Shown in pieces: positions 41,588 through 50,458 of a stretch of DNA of 64,000 bases; within the stretch, counting starts at the first letter, position 1, and the number at the start of each line of letters is the position of its first letter. Both the position numbers and the translations under genes were made by a program. The notes under the pieces are model-generated. The model saw only the letters and a program-made list of their open reading frames with translations, ran no database searches and was not told the DNA's origin. The stretch is from Streptomyces sp. A 4/2 (GTDB lineage Bacteria; Actinomycetota; Actinomycetes; Streptomycetales; Streptomycetaceae), in contig NZ_CALNVW010000021.1 in the NCBI RefSeq assembly GCF_940670765.1, forward strand, positions 1-64,000, read 5' to 3'.

Positions 41588-43257
41588 GCTGCTGCTCCTT
41601 CGAGGAGTACGGACTTCTCATGACGGACTGCTTCGAGGTACTCGGCGACCGAACGGTCCACCGCCGCCTCGTCGAGGTTCAGTTCGCGGCCGAGGATCTC
41701 GCCGACGGCGGTGGCCGCGTCGGCGGAGGCGTCCCGGGCGAACAGGCGGGCGCGCATCCGGCGGGACAGGACGTCGTCGACCGAGCGGGCCAGCTCGGCG
41801 CGGGCCGCGTACACGACCTCCGCCTTCGTGTACGGGAGTCCCGCGACGATCGGTTCGGCCAGCGTCGGGTCGTCCTGGATGAGGTCGCCGACGAACCGGG
41901 CCTCGGTGCCGAACCGTTCGCCCAGGTGCGCGGCGATACCGCCGGACGCGGCGACGGCCTCGGCGTCGTAACCGGCGCCGCCGAGCAGCGGCAGGTTCGC
42001 CGTACGGCTCTTGCCCTTGCGGCCGAGGACCGTCATCACCTTGTCGATGACGAGCTCGCCCATGTGACGGCTGGTGGTGAGCTTTCCGCCGGTCACGGTG
42101 ACCATGCCGGTGCGGCCGACCGAGATGTGGTGGTCGCGGCGCATGTCGAGCGTCGCGCCCTCCTTGCCACCGACCAGCGGACGCAGCCCGCCGATCGAGC
42201 CCACCACGTCGTCCGGGGTGAGCTTCCCCTCGAAGGCCGTGTTGGCGCCCTCCAGAAGGAAGTTCATCTCCTCGCGGGTGCAGTGCACATCGTCCGGGGA
42301 GCCCTGGTAGTCCTCGTCGGTGGTGCCCAGGACGACGCTGTTGCCCCAGCGGGTGCAGGTCGCGCGACGGGCCCGGCCGGGGATCGGCACGGTGACCGTG
42401 CAGTTGATCCGCACCTTGTCCCACGGCACCACGATGTGCACGCCCTTGGCGGGCCTGACCTGCGGCTGGTGGCGGTCGTCGGCCTTCGCGTCCAGCTCGT
42501 CGGTCCACACCCCGGTGGCGTTCACGACGGCCCGCGCCCGTATGTCGAGGGTGTCGCCGTCCACGGAGACCCGGGCGCCGGAGACCTTGCCCATCTGGGT
42601 CAGCAGACCCTCGGCCTTGGCGCCGTTGAGGACCGTCGCGCCGAGCGCGGCGGCGGTGCGGACGATGGTGAGGACCAGCCGGGCGTCGTCGGTGCGGGCG
42701 TCGAAGTACATCAGCCCGCCCTTGAGGTTCTCCGCGCGCAGCGTCGGCGCCTGCGCGAGGACCTCGGGGACCGACAGACGCTGGTGGAGCTTGCCGATCC
42801 GCCAGCCGCCGACCAGGTCGTACGTCCAGAGCAGCCCCTCGAAGCCCTTGGCCAGGCGGGCGTCGAAGATGCCCTCCTTCTCCAGGATCGGGAAGAGGAA
42901 CGGCAACCGGTGTACCAGGTGCGGGGCGTTCTTGCGGAAGCGGTGACGCTCCAGGAGCGAGTGGCGCACCAGGTTGACGTTGCCCTGCTCGATGTAACGC
43001 AGGCCGCCGTGCACCATCTTCGAGGACTTCGAGGACGTGCCGGACGCGAAGTCGTCCTTCTCGATCAGGGCCGCGCGCAGCCCGCGCGAGGCCGCGTCGA
43101 GGACGGCGTACGCGCCGGTGATGCCGCCGCCGATGACGAGCACGTCGTACGTGTCGTCGGCCAGCCGGCGCTTCGTCGCCGCGCGGTCCAGCAGCAGCGG
43201 CTTCACACGGGTCGCCGCGGCGCCGCGCCCCGGTTTCCTGGCGGGCATGGTGATCAC
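41584..43257 (-). CDS. glpD: FAD-dependent glycerol-3-phosphate dehydrogenase family protein
   Basis: The 557-aa protein has the FAD-binding VLVIGGGITGAYAVLDAASRG, the GlpD block FASGTSSKSSKMVHGGLRYIEQGN and FPILEKEGIFDARLAKGFEGLLWTYDLVGGWR. The C-terminal domain has LPYTKAEVVYAARAELARSVDDVLSRRMRARLF. It oxidises glycerol-3-phosphate (or a related polyol phosphate) to dihydroxyacetone phosphate at the membrane, passing electrons to quinone. Start at ATG 43257 or ATG 43248. It follows the kinase gene by 92 bp. A main chromosomal glpD may exist elsewhere, so this may be a specialised copy. Confidence 0.88.
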   Translation of the reverse strand: MITMPARKPGRGAAATRVKPLLLDRAATKRRLADDTYDVLVIGGGITGAYAVLDAASRGLRAALIEKDDFASGTSSKSSKMVHGGLRYIEQGNVNLVRHSLLERHRFRKNAPHLVHRLPFLFPILEKEGIFDARLAKGFEGLLWTYDLVGGWRIGKLHQRLSVPEVLAQAPTLRAENLKGGLMYFDARTDDARLVLTIVRTAAALGATVLNGAKAEGLLTQMGKVSGARVSVDGDTLDIRARAVVNATGVWTDELDAKADDRHQPQVRPAKGVHIVVPWDKVRINCTVTVPIPGRARRATCTRWGNSVVLGTTDEDYQGSPDDVHCTREEMNFLLEGANTAFEGKLTPDDVVGSIGGLRPLVGGKEGATLDMRRDHHISVGRTGMVTVTGGKLTTSRHMGELVIDKVMTVLGRKGKSRTANLPLLGGAGYDAEAVAASGGIAAHLGERFGTEARFVGDLIQDDPTLAEPIVAGLPYTKAEVVYAARAELARSVDDVLSRRMRARLFARDASADAATAVGEILGRELNLDEAAVDRSVAEYLEAVRHEKSVLLEGAAA

Positions 43258-43349
43258 AACATCAACTCCTGGTGGTTCGGTGCGACGGCCGCGCGGTCAG
43301 GTACGGGCCGTCCAGGCGACGGTCGGGGCCGTCGGTGGGGGGCGTGAGG

Positions 43350-44903
43350 TCAGTGAGGTTCAAGAGGTTTCAGGGCCGGGTCGTCCAGGTGCGAGATCAG
43401 GACGTCGCGCCAGGCGGCCCGCTGTCCGGTGCGGTCGGCCGCGCTGATCGCGGGCTCGAAGGTCGTGCCGCGCGGCTGCGCCTCGACGACCTCGTCCAGC
43501 GAGGACCACAACCCCTGGGCGACACCGGCCAGATAGGCGGTGCCGCGCAGGCTGGCGGTGGCCGAGTCGGCGACCCGCTCCAGCGACAGGCCGGTCAGGT
43601 CGGCCTGGATCTGCAGGAGCGGGTCGCTGCCGGCCACCCCGCCGCCGACCCGGAGCCGGGTGAACGGCGCGCCCATGGTGTCCGCGACCCCGTCGATGAG
43701 GTCGCACACCGAGTGCGCGATCCCGTCGAGCACGGCGCGGGCCAGGTCGGCGCGGGTGGTGGCGAGGGTGAGCCCGGTGAGGGAGGCGGTGGCCTCCGGA
43801 TGCCAGACCGGCGTACGGACCCCGGCGAGTGCCGGGACGAAACGCGGGGTGCGGCCCGGCCGGGTGGGGACCCGGCCCGCCTCCTCACCGAGTTCCTTCG
43901 GCGATGCGAACAACCCCAGGTCGTCGCAGAGCCAGCGCAGCGCCGAACCCGCTGTGGAGGTGTAGGCCTCCAGGCTGTAGTGGCTGATGTCGCCCTGCCG
44001 CCGGCCGGGCTGGGCGAGCACCCCGGAGATGTCCGGCCGGGGCAGGGCGGGCTCGGTGCCGGTCGCCGCGTCCACGAAGGCGCCGGTCCCGTACATGCAC
44101 ATGCCCTGCCCGGCGGCGAGCCCGCCGAGCGCGATCAGTGCGGCGTGCTGGTCGCCCATGGAGGCGGCCAGCGGGACGGCGATCCCGAGGATGTCCGGGT
44201 CGGTCGTACCGAACCCGGCGTCGTCGGACCGGAGTTCGGGCAGCAGGTCGAGGGGGAAGCCGAGCCGGTTGATCCACTCCTCGTCCCAGGCGTGCTGTTC
44301 GAGCAGATAACCGCCGGTGGACGCGGCGTTGGTGGGAGTGGTGGCGTGCACGGCGCCACCGGTGAGGCGCCAGATCAGCCAGGTGTCGACGGTGCCGAAG
44401 AGCAGCCGCCCCGCGCGGTGCGCGGCGGCCACCTCCGGGTGCGCGGCGATCTGCCGGGCCGCCCAGAGGAACGGCGCGCGGGCGCCGACCGGCCGGCCCT
44501 GCCGGGCCAGCAGCGCGGCGTCCCACTCCTTCTCGTAGGAGGTCAGCTCCTGCGCGTACCGCCGGTCCTGCCACACCACCGCGGGCAGCAGCGGCTGCCC
44601 GGTGACCCGGTCCCACAGCATCGCGGTGGCCCGCTGGGTGGAGAGCGCCACCGCGGTGATCCCGATGCCGTCCTCGCGGGCCCGGCCGACGGCGCGGCGC
44701 GCCACCTCGACGGTGGCGGACCAGATCTCCATCGGATCCTGCTCGACCGAGAGGTCGTCCGGATGGCTGACCTCGATCGACCGGTAGAACACCTCGTGGG
44801 CGGCGCCGGAGTCGAGGACGACTCCTGCTCTGGTGCCCGTGGTGCCTTCGTCGATGGCCAGCACACCGCGCCGTGGGGCGGCGCCGGGGAGCGTCTGCGT
44901 CAT
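43350..44903 (-). CDS. glpK: FGGY-family kinase, glycerol-kinase-like
   Basis: The 517-aa protein has the FGGY phosphate-1 loop AIDEGTTGTRAGVV, TQRATAMLWDRVTGQPLLPAVVWQDRR, GTVDTWLIWRLTGG, ASMGDQHAALIALGG and GGGVAGSDPLLQIQADLTG. The kinase-GlpD-GlpP context supports a glycerol-type substrate, but several motifs depart from classic GlpK (for example AIDEGTT rather than AIDQGTT), so a glycerol analogue is possible. ATG 44903. It follows the MFS transporter by 80 bp and is part of the same leftward operon. Confidence 0.82.
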   Translation of the reverse strand: MTQTLPGAAPRRGVLAIDEGTTGTRAGVVLDSGAAHEVFYRSIEVSHPDDLSVEQDPMEIWSATVEVARRAVGRAREDGIGITAVALSTQRATAMLWDRVTGQPLLPAVVWQDRRYAQELTSYEKEWDAALLARQGRPVGARAPFLWAARQIAAHPEVAAAHRAGRLLFGTVDTWLIWRLTGGAVHATTPTNAASTGGYLLEQHAWDEEWINRLGFPLDLLPELRSDDAGFGTTDPDILGIAVPLAASMGDQHAALIALGGLAAGQGMCMYGTGAFVDAATGTEPALPRPDISGVLAQPGRRQGDISHYSLEAYTSTAGSALRWLCDDLGLFASPKELGEEAGRVPTRPGRTPRFVPALAGVRTPVWHPEATASLTGLTLATTRADLARAVLDGIAHSVCDLIDGVADTMGAPFTRLRVGGGVAGSDPLLQIQADLTGLSLERVADSATASLRGTAYLAGVAQGLWSSLDEVVEAQPRGTTFEPAISAADRTGQRAAWRDVLISHLDDPALKPLEPH

Positions 44904-44983
44904 TGCAGCCCTTTCATTGCGAGCATCGCGAACGTGCTGAGGGGGAGGGGATCATCGTGTGGTGCGGCAGGCGCGGCGGACGG

Positions 44984-46414
44984 TCAGCGCGCGGTCGCGG
45001 GCTCCGGTGAACCTGCCGCACCCTCGGCCGCCGCCTCGTCGGGCGACTGCGCGCTCTTCGTCGGGTCCCACTTGATCGCCAGGCAGGTGATCATGCCGAG
45101 CAGCGGTACGACGGAGATCACCAGGAAGGTGTCGGCGAGCCCCAGCGAGTCCTTGATCTGCGGGAACACATACAGTCCGGCGACACTGCCGAAGCTGCCG
45201 ACCATCCCGGTGACACCGGTGCCCAGGGCGCGCACATCACTGCTGTACGAGAGCGCCGCGATGGACTTGCCGTTGGCGCCGGGGCCCGCGGAGTGGCAGA
45301 GGATGAACAGCACGGGCAGCAGGAACGCCACGGCGGTCGGGACCTTCTCGAAGGTGAGGCCCATCGCGACCAGCGCGACGAACACCCCGCCGAACCCGAA
45401 GGCCGAGCTGAGCCGCAGGCCCAGGCGGCGGCCGAAGTACGCGGAGAGCAGGCCGCCCGCGATACCGAAGGCGTTGAACACCATCGAGCCGATGGTGGCC
45501 TTCTGGAAGCTCTCGCCGAAGATCGTCAGGCTGATCAGTGGGAGGTACCAGCCGACCGCGAAGTACTGCATGGACTGCCCCAGCGAGATCACCGAGGAGA
45601 GGATGGTCCGGGGCAGGTACTCGCCCTTGAAGAGCAGCCCGGCCTGGCGCATCCCGATCGCGGGGGCGGTGGTGGCGGCGCGGGTGGCGGCGTCGGGCTT
45701 CCCCGCGACGGCCTTGATCTTGTAGATCCGGTCCAGGCTGCGGACCGCGTCGTCCAGGCGGCCCTTGCCCGCGAGCCAGGTGGGGCTCTCGGAGAGCATC
45801 GTCCACTGGAGGATCAGCATCACAGCGGCCACGACCCCGGCGGAGCCGACCGACCAGCGCCAGATGTCCTGGCCCACGTCCAGGTTGAAGAAGACCAGGG
45901 CGAGCGCGAGGTTGCTGGTGGTGGCGACGTACCAGACGGCCTGCCACAGATTGAGCCGGCCGCTCATCTTCGCCGGGGTGTACTCGGCGAGCAGTGCCAT
46001 GGCGACCGCGAAGTCGATCCCGTACGCGATGCCCACCAGGACCCGGCCCAGCCAGACGACGGTGAAGTCACCGGCGAAGCAGGCCAGCAGGGCGCCCGCG
46101 ATGGCGAACACCTTGGCGATCAGCAGCGGGGGAACCCGGCCGAACCGGGTGGCGAGCCAGCCGCCGACCGGGTTGAAGATGATCGCCAGGGCCGGGGCGG
46201 TGGCCGTGAGGATCGAGACCTGGGTGCTGGACAGATGCATCTGGGCCGTCATGGGTCCCAGACCGGCGCTCAGCGCGGCGTTCGAGTAGGCGTCGAGGAA
46301 CAGCCCGCCGAACACGAGGAACCAGATGACTTGCGCCCGGCCGGTGATCTTCCCCAGCCCATCGATGAGCGCAACGACGTCGGCGACGCCTTTGACGCTC
46401 GGACGTTGTGCCAT
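44984..46414 (-). CDS. MFS metabolite transporter of the glycerol-phosphate-type operon
   Basis: The 476-aa protein has twelve predicted membrane segments, with the loop WLATRFGRVPPLL after segment 2 and an RVLVGIAYGIDFAVAMAL helix 4, as in metabolite:proton symporters. It opens the seven-gene operon that continues with the kinase, so it probably imports the pathway substrate. There is no GlpF-type channel. A housekeeping promoter and a terminator/antiterminator leader lie before ATG 46414. Confidence 0.85.
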   Translation of the reverse strand: MAQRPSVKGVADVVALIDGLGKITGRAQVIWFLVFGGLFLDAYSNAALSAGLGPMTAQMHLSSTQVSILTATAPALAIIFNPVGGWLATRFGRVPPLLIAKVFAIAGALLACFAGDFTVVWLGRVLVGIAYGIDFAVAMALLAEYTPAKMSGRLNLWQAVWYVATTSNLALALVFFNLDVGQDIWRWSVGSAGVVAAVMLILQWTMLSESPTWLAGKGRLDDAVRSLDRIYKIKAVAGKPDAATRAATTAPAIGMRQAGLLFKGEYLPRTILSSVISLGQSMQYFAVGWYLPLISLTIFGESFQKATIGSMVFNAFGIAGGLLSAYFGRRLGLRLSSAFGFGGVFVALVAMGLTFEKVPTAVAFLLPVLFILCHSAGPGANGKSIAALSYSSDVRALGTGVTGMVGSFGSVAGLYVFPQIKDSLGLADTFLVISVVPLLGMITCLAIKWDPTKSAQSPDEAAAEGAAGSPEPATAR

Positions 46415-46454
46415 GAATCCGCCTTCGAATGAAGACCCATCGGCGGCACGGGGA

Positions 46455-46512
46455 GCACAGAAAAAGCAGGCATGACGAAACCACCGACAGGTGGTCTATG
46501 TCTGTGCCTGCC
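46455..46512 (-). promoter_or_regulatory. Leader attenuator (mutually exclusive terminator and antiterminator)
   Basis: In the leftward transcript GCAGGCA (46511-46505) pairs with TGCCTGC (46472-46466), enclosing an inner ACCACC/GGTGGT hairpin and followed at once by five T's: an intrinsic terminator. Alternatively GCACAGA (46507-46501), which shares three bases with the first arm, pairs with TCTGTGC (46461-46455) beyond the T-run. Only one fold can form. The site is 41 nt before the MFS start, in the operon that encodes GlpP. Confidence 0.75.
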
Positions 46513-46569
46513 AAAACACTGCGGAAAGCGCCGCAGCACGTGAACAACGAGAGTGCGTACTACTCAGTG

Positions 46570-46598
46570 AGGTTAGGAACCAGCCAGAGAAGCGTCAA
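46570..46598 (-). promoter_or_regulatory. Housekeeping-type promoter of the glp-type operon
   Basis: Minus-strand -35 TTGACG (46598-46593), 17-bp spacer, -10 TAACCT (46575-46570), close to the vegetative consensus. Transcription would begin near 46562, giving a leader of about 150 nt that contains the attenuator. Confidence 0.75.
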
Positions 46599-46731
46599 GA
46601 GTTTCGGCCAGGTTACGCAAACGTGACGCGCGGCCCGCGTTGCGGGCCGCGCTCCGTACGCCTCGGTCCTGGCCGATCCCTGGGCCTGGCTGACCCCTGG
46701 CTCCGGCCGATCGCTGGCCCTGGCCCCCGCC

Positions 46732-47646
46732 TCAGTCCTCGACGAGCATTCCGCTGCGCAGCCGCTTCAGGATGCGCGCCAGCAGACGGGACACATGCAT
46801 CTGCGAGATGCCGAGCTGCTCGCCGATCTGGGCCTGGGTCAGCTCCTCGCCGAAGCGCATCTCCACGATGCGGCGTTCGCGGGAGTCGAGCGTGTGCAGC
46901 AGGGGAGCCAGGGCGTGCAGGTCCTCGACCGTCTCCATCGCCGGGTCGGGCTCGCCCAGGACGTCGGCGAAGGTACGACCGCTCTTGGCCGCCTGGCTGT
47001 CGCTGCCCGAATCGTTGGGCATGTCCAGCGAGCCCGCGGTGTAGCCGTTGCTCGCGACGATGCCCTCGACGATCTCGTCCTCGGTGAGGTCGAGGTGCGC
47101 GGCCAGCTCGGCGACCGTCGGGTCGCGGTCCAGCAGAACCGCCAGGTGTTCCTTCCCCTTGGCGATCTCCACCCGCAGCTCCTGGAGCCTGCGCGGCACA
47201 TGGACGGCCCAGCTGGTGTCGCGGAAGAAACGCTTGATCTCGCCGACGATATAAGGGACGGCGAACGTGGTGAATTCCACCTCGCGGGACAGGTCGAACC
47301 GGTCGATGGCCTTGATCAGACCGATCGTGCCGACCTGGGTGATGTCCTCCATCTCGCCGCTTCCGCGGTGCCGGAAACGGCTCGCGGCGAACCTGACGAG
47401 TGAAAGGTTCATCTCGATAAGGGTGTTGCGGGCGTACTGGTATTCATGGGTGCCCTCTTCGAGCACCTGGAGCTGATCGAAAAAGAGCTTGGAAAGTGCC
47501 CGCGCGTCCTTCGGTGCCACCTTCCCCGCATCCTCGATCCACGGAAGGCCGCCCACCTCCGGCGGAGCCGGAGCGGTCGGTACCGATCCTGCGGGCACAG
47601 CAGGTACCGGCTCGGTCGTGGCAGCATGCGCGGACTTCAGCGCCAT
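46732..47646 (-). CDS. SigB/SigF-type RNA polymerase sigma factor
   Basis: The 304-aa protein has an Ala/Pro-rich N-terminal stretch. Region 2 follows (NLSLVRFAASRFRHRGSGEMEDITQVGTIGLIKAIDRFDLSREVEFTTFAVPYIVGEIKRFFRD), then region 3 (VAELAAHLDLTEDEI) and region 4 (RERRIVEMRFGEELTQAQIGEQLGISQMHVSRLLARIL). This is the stress/differentiation class of Streptomyces, controlled by anti-sigma and anti-anti-sigma proteins; a HATPase-fold gene lies about 600 bp away. ATG 47646 has GGGGAGG upstream. Which of the SigB, SigF or paralog types it is cannot be fixed here. Confidence 0.87.
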   Translation of the reverse strand: MALKSAHAATTEPVPAVPAGSVPTAPAPPEVGGLPWIEDAGKVAPKDARALSKLFFDQLQVLEEGTHEYQYARNTLIEMNLSLVRFAASRFRHRGSGEMEDITQVGTIGLIKAIDRFDLSREVEFTTFAVPYIVGEIKRFFRDTSWAVHVPRRLQELRVEIAKGKEHLAVLLDRDPTVAELAAHLDLTEDEIVEGIVASNGYTAGSLDMPNDSGSDSQAAKSGRTFADVLGEPDPAMETVEDLHALAPLLHTLDSRERRIVEMRFGEELTQAQIGEQLGISQMHVSRLLARILKRLRSGMLVED

Positions 47647-47733
47647 GGTGTTCAGCCTCCCCAAGTAGCGGACCCCGTTCAATGTCCGCTCCTGCCCGGG
47701 GGTGATGTCTTCAATCCTCTCGCAGCGAAAAGC

Positions 47734-47780
47734 GGGCAGGATGGATGGGTTTGTTCTGTTATGGCCCATCCATCCTGCCC
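47734..47780. terminator. 16-bp perfect hairpin between hydrophobic-protein and sigma genes
   Basis: Arms 47734-47749 and 47765-47780 (GGGCAGGATGGATGGG and complement), 15-nt loop. It starts 22 bp past the small gene's stop and lies about 90 bp before the sigma start, so it can end the first transcript or attenuate read-through into the sigma gene. Confidence 0.7.
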
Positions 47781-47801
47781 ATCCCTGACGGGTGATGCGG
47801 T

Positions 47802-47972
47802 CTACCAGCGGTACCAACGTCCCCTGCGGCTGCTGCCTCCTGCCGGATGGATCAGGAATCCGAGCAGCCACACCACCAGTACCACGATCGCGATCCACCA
47901 CAGTGCCTTCAGTGCGAAGCCCGCGCCGAAGAGAAGCAGGGCGAGAAGAAGAACAAGAAGTACGGGGCCCAT
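47802..47972 (-). CDS. Small hydrophobic membrane protein
   Basis: The 56-aa protein is almost all membrane: two helices (LLVLLLALLLFGAGFALKAL and WWIAIVVLVVWLLGFLIHP) and a basic tail GGSSRRGRWYRW. This is a common small Streptomyces hydrophobic protein often found near stress sigma genes. ATG 47972 follows GGAGG with 9-nt spacing, better than the in-frame ATG at 47993. It is read towards the sigma gene, separated by a strong hairpin. Confidence 0.75.
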   Translation of the reverse strand: MGPVLLVLLLALLLFGAGFALKALWWIAIVVLVVWLLGFLIHPAGGSSRRGRWYRW

Positions 47973-48251
47973 CGATATCAGCCTCCACTGCATTCGTTTT
48001 ATTCAGCGGTCTTTGTGTCGACGGTCTTCACGTCGACGGGTGCATTGATCCGCCGCTTCGTCGTTGCGCTGATCATTCGGCTGCCCGGCCTTTTCGATTT
48101 CATGCGTACGGGTGAACGGCAGGCTCTTTTCGCTGATTTCCCGCTGGATTTCGCTGGATCCGGCTGTCCGGGGTAGGCGCGCGGTGGCAAGAAGTGAGGC
48201 GAGTGCAAGGAATGCAGCAAACGTGCCGCGAGGGGCGTTTCTGTCGATGGG

Positions 48252-48707
48252 GTGAGTCATGTGCAGCGGGAAATGCGCCACGGATACGGCGATCGGTGCG
48301 GCGATCGGTGCGGCGGCGGACAAGGGCGGCCGGACCTCACCAACTGGACCTGTCGGCCGCAACTGGCGGCCGAGGCGCGGGAGGCGGTGTTCGGATTCCT
48401 GTCGGGACTGCATCCGGCGCCGCCCGCGCACACCAGTCAGAACCTGGTCCTGCTGGTCTCCGAGCTCGTCACCAACGCCCTGCGGCACGCGGGCGGTGTG
48501 ACCGTGCTGCGGCTCACTGCCGACCGGCGGTGTCTTGAAGTCGCCGTCGCCGATCCCAGCCCCGCCCATCCGCAGGACCGCACGCCCGATCTGACCGGGT
48601 GCGGGGGCGGCTTCGGCTGGCCGATGGTGCGGCGGCTGGCCCGCACCGTCGAGGTGTCGCCCCGGCCGGACGGCGGCAAGGTCGTCGCCGCCACCCTCGT
48701 CCGTTGA
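48252..48707 (+). CDS. HATPase-fold regulatory protein
   Basis: The 151-aa protein has an N-box LLVSELVTNALRHAGG and a GFGWPMVRRLARTVEV box, the anti-sigma/RsbW-type ATPase fold. The start (GTG 48252) has no clear ribosome site. The N-terminal 25 residues contain a short Gly-Asp-Arg-Cys repeat (GYGDRCGDRCGGG) from a 12-bp duplication in the DNA and may not be translated. It could act on the nearby sigma factor, but such proteins are numerous in Streptomyces. Confidence 0.75.
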   Translation: MSHVQREMRHGYGDRCGDRCGGGQGRPDLTNWTCRPQLAAEAREAVFGFLSGLHPAPPAHTSQNLVLLVSELVTNALRHAGGVTVLRLTADRRCLEVAVADPSPAHPQDRTPDLTGCGGGFGWPMVRRLARTVEVSPRPDGGKVVAATLVR

Positions 48708-48732
48708 GGTCGCTGAGGTCGCTGAGGTCGCC
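48706..48732. repeat. 9-bp tandem repeat at the end of the HATPase gene
   Basis: GAGGTCGCT/C occurs three times directly over and after the HATPase stop codon, with further GAGGTC and GAGGCC motifs beyond. Short slippage-type repeat. Confidence 0.7.
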
Positions 48733-48807
48733 GAGGCCACCAACCGAGGTTGCTGAGGTCGGAGACCGGGGACCGTCCGGTCGCACCGTTCAGGAGCATC
48801 AGAAGCA

Positions 48808-50145
48808 TCAGGAACGCGTGATGCGCACCTCGTAGCGGCCCGACTTGTCCTTCCCGGTGACGGCGACGATGACCCCGCGCGCCGCGTCCGTGAAGGTCTG
48901 GCCCACCATGAACGGCGCGTCCGACAGCTCCGCCTGCACATTGGGGCGCATGGTGCAGCCGCTGCTGTCCGGGGTGCTGTCCTTGACGGTGATGGGGCCC
49001 TGGCCGGTGTCGACGTCCCCGTCGACGCGGTAGACGAGGACACCGGCCCGGCAGACCGCGTCGTCGTTGCCCGAGCGGGTGCGGACCTCCAGTACGTAGG
49101 CGGCCGACTCCGACATCGGGATCACCGCCAGTTTGGTGCCGCCGCGGGTCTCCAGCGGGGAGAGCGTGGCCTGGTGGGTGCCCGGGGTCGACGCGCAGCT
49201 GACCTGACTGTCGTCCAGCCAGCCGAGCTTCCACTTGTGCCAGCCCAGCATGTCGTTGTCGGCGCCCCAGTCCTCGGACATGATGTCCCAGTGCCCGACC
49301 GAGCCGCCGCCGCTCGACGTGTAGAGGTCGGGGAGGCCGAAGTCGTGGCCGTTCTCGTGCGGCAGGACGCGGTAGCCGGTGTGGTCGTACGAGCCGGATC
49401 CGTCGTCCTGGCGGCTGTAGATGAACGACATGTTGGAGAGCCGGACGCCGTCGGTCACCGGGGCCTCGTCGTTCCCGGAGAAGGTCACGGAGAGCACGGT
49501 GTCCAGCGCCGAGGGGCCCGCGTTGGGGGTGGCGATGACGTTGACCAGGTCGTACTTGCGGAAGTCCACCTGGCTGCGGGCCGCTTTGACGATGTCCCGG
49601 GCGAGGTCGCGGTAGCCCGGTTCGTAGGGGGAGCCGCGCTGTATGCCGTACGCGGTGAACGGTTTCGGCATCCGCAGCCAGTGTTTGACGGGCGTATCCG
49701 GGCGGTAGTCGAGCCGCCCGTACGAGCTGGTGCGGTACCAGTCGGCGGTCTGCGGGAAGAACTCGTCGTACCGGCTCATCGCGTTGCCGCGGCCCTCCGC
49801 GTCCGGGAAGTCGATCATGAGGGTGAGCGCGTGGACCGTGCCGGTCGAGCGGGCGTAGCCGGGGGCGGTCGGCAGGCCCTCGGACATCTGGACGCCCATG
49901 GCGCCGCCGATCTTGCAGGGGCCGAGCGATACGGAGCCGCCGTGGTCGGCGGGGTGGGCGAGCCGCCCGGCGGACGCGGGGGCGGAGCCGCCCGACGGAG
50001 TCCTCGGTACGAGGGTGGTGCTGCCCGAGGTCAGTGCCGCCAGCGCGAGTGCGGCGAGGGTGACGACGGCCAGTGGGCGGCGCGGCGTACGTATCCGTGA
50101 GCGGCCAGTGCGGCTGCCGCTCGTCCTTGGGCGGGTCAGATGCAT
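48808..50145 (-). CDS. Secreted M6-family metalloprotease
   Basis: The 445-aa protein starts at ATG 50145 with a basic, Arg-rich signal peptide (RRPLAVVTLAALALAAL). The M6 domain has VHALTLMIDFPDAEGR, the zinc motif HENGHDFGLPDLY and HWDIMSEDWG (Met-turn). A C-terminal beta domain ends in RYEVRITRS. Immune inhibitor A-type M6 enzymes degrade proteins outside the cell. It is divergent from the TetR gene. Confidence 0.85.
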   Translation of the reverse strand: MHLTRPRTSGSRTGRSRIRTPRRPLAVVTLAALALAALTSGSTTLVPRTPSGGSAPASAGRLAHPADHGGSVSLGPCKIGGAMGVQMSEGLPTAPGYARSTGTVHALTLMIDFPDAEGRGNAMSRYDEFFPQTADWYRTSSYGRLDYRPDTPVKHWLRMPKPFTAYGIQRGSPYEPGYRDLARDIVKAARSQVDFRKYDLVNVIATPNAGPSALDTVLSVTFSGNDEAPVTDGVRLSNMSFIYSRQDDGSGSYDHTGYRVLPHENGHDFGLPDLYTSSGGGSVGHWDIMSEDWGADNDMLGWHKWKLGWLDDSQVSCASTPGTHQATLSPLETRGGTKLAVIPMSESAAYVLEVRTRSGNDDAVCRAGVLVYRVDGDVDTGQGPITVKDSTPDSSGCTMRPNVQAELSDAPFMVGQTFTDAARGVIVAVTGKDKSGRYEVRITRS

Positions 50146-50458
50146 GCCTTCGCCTTCGGGCCGCGGCAGCCGACGGATCCGTACTGCGCTTGTTCGATCA
50201 CCCTGTGTCGGGGGCGGCGGACGCGCGCGCTGAGTGGGCCGATCGTGGGTTCTTCGGCTCAAACGCACGTGACTCAGGTCACAAGCGTTGCGGGAAATAA
50301 CCGGGGATGGTTTCCCCGTTTGAACCCTTGGTTGCAGCGAAGTGGGGAAACCCTCCCCGCTTGCGTGACGCCAGTGACACCAGCTCCATCAGTGACACCA
50401 GCGACTCGACCGATGACGTGAACCACATGACGTGAACCGAAGACCTCAGGAGAGGGAA
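50146..50458. promoter_or_regulatory. 313-bp divergent promoter region with direct repeats
   Basis: No gene. CAGTGACACCAGC-type and TGACGTGAACC motifs each occur twice within 50370-50440, just before the TetR start. They are candidates for regulator binding in the shared region of the protease and TetR genes. Confidence 0.45.

Noticed and set aside
49174..50100. Plus-strand frame opposite the M6 protease
   Set aside because: Val/Gly/Arg-rich shadow; no start signal, and the minus strand has signal peptide and zinc motif.
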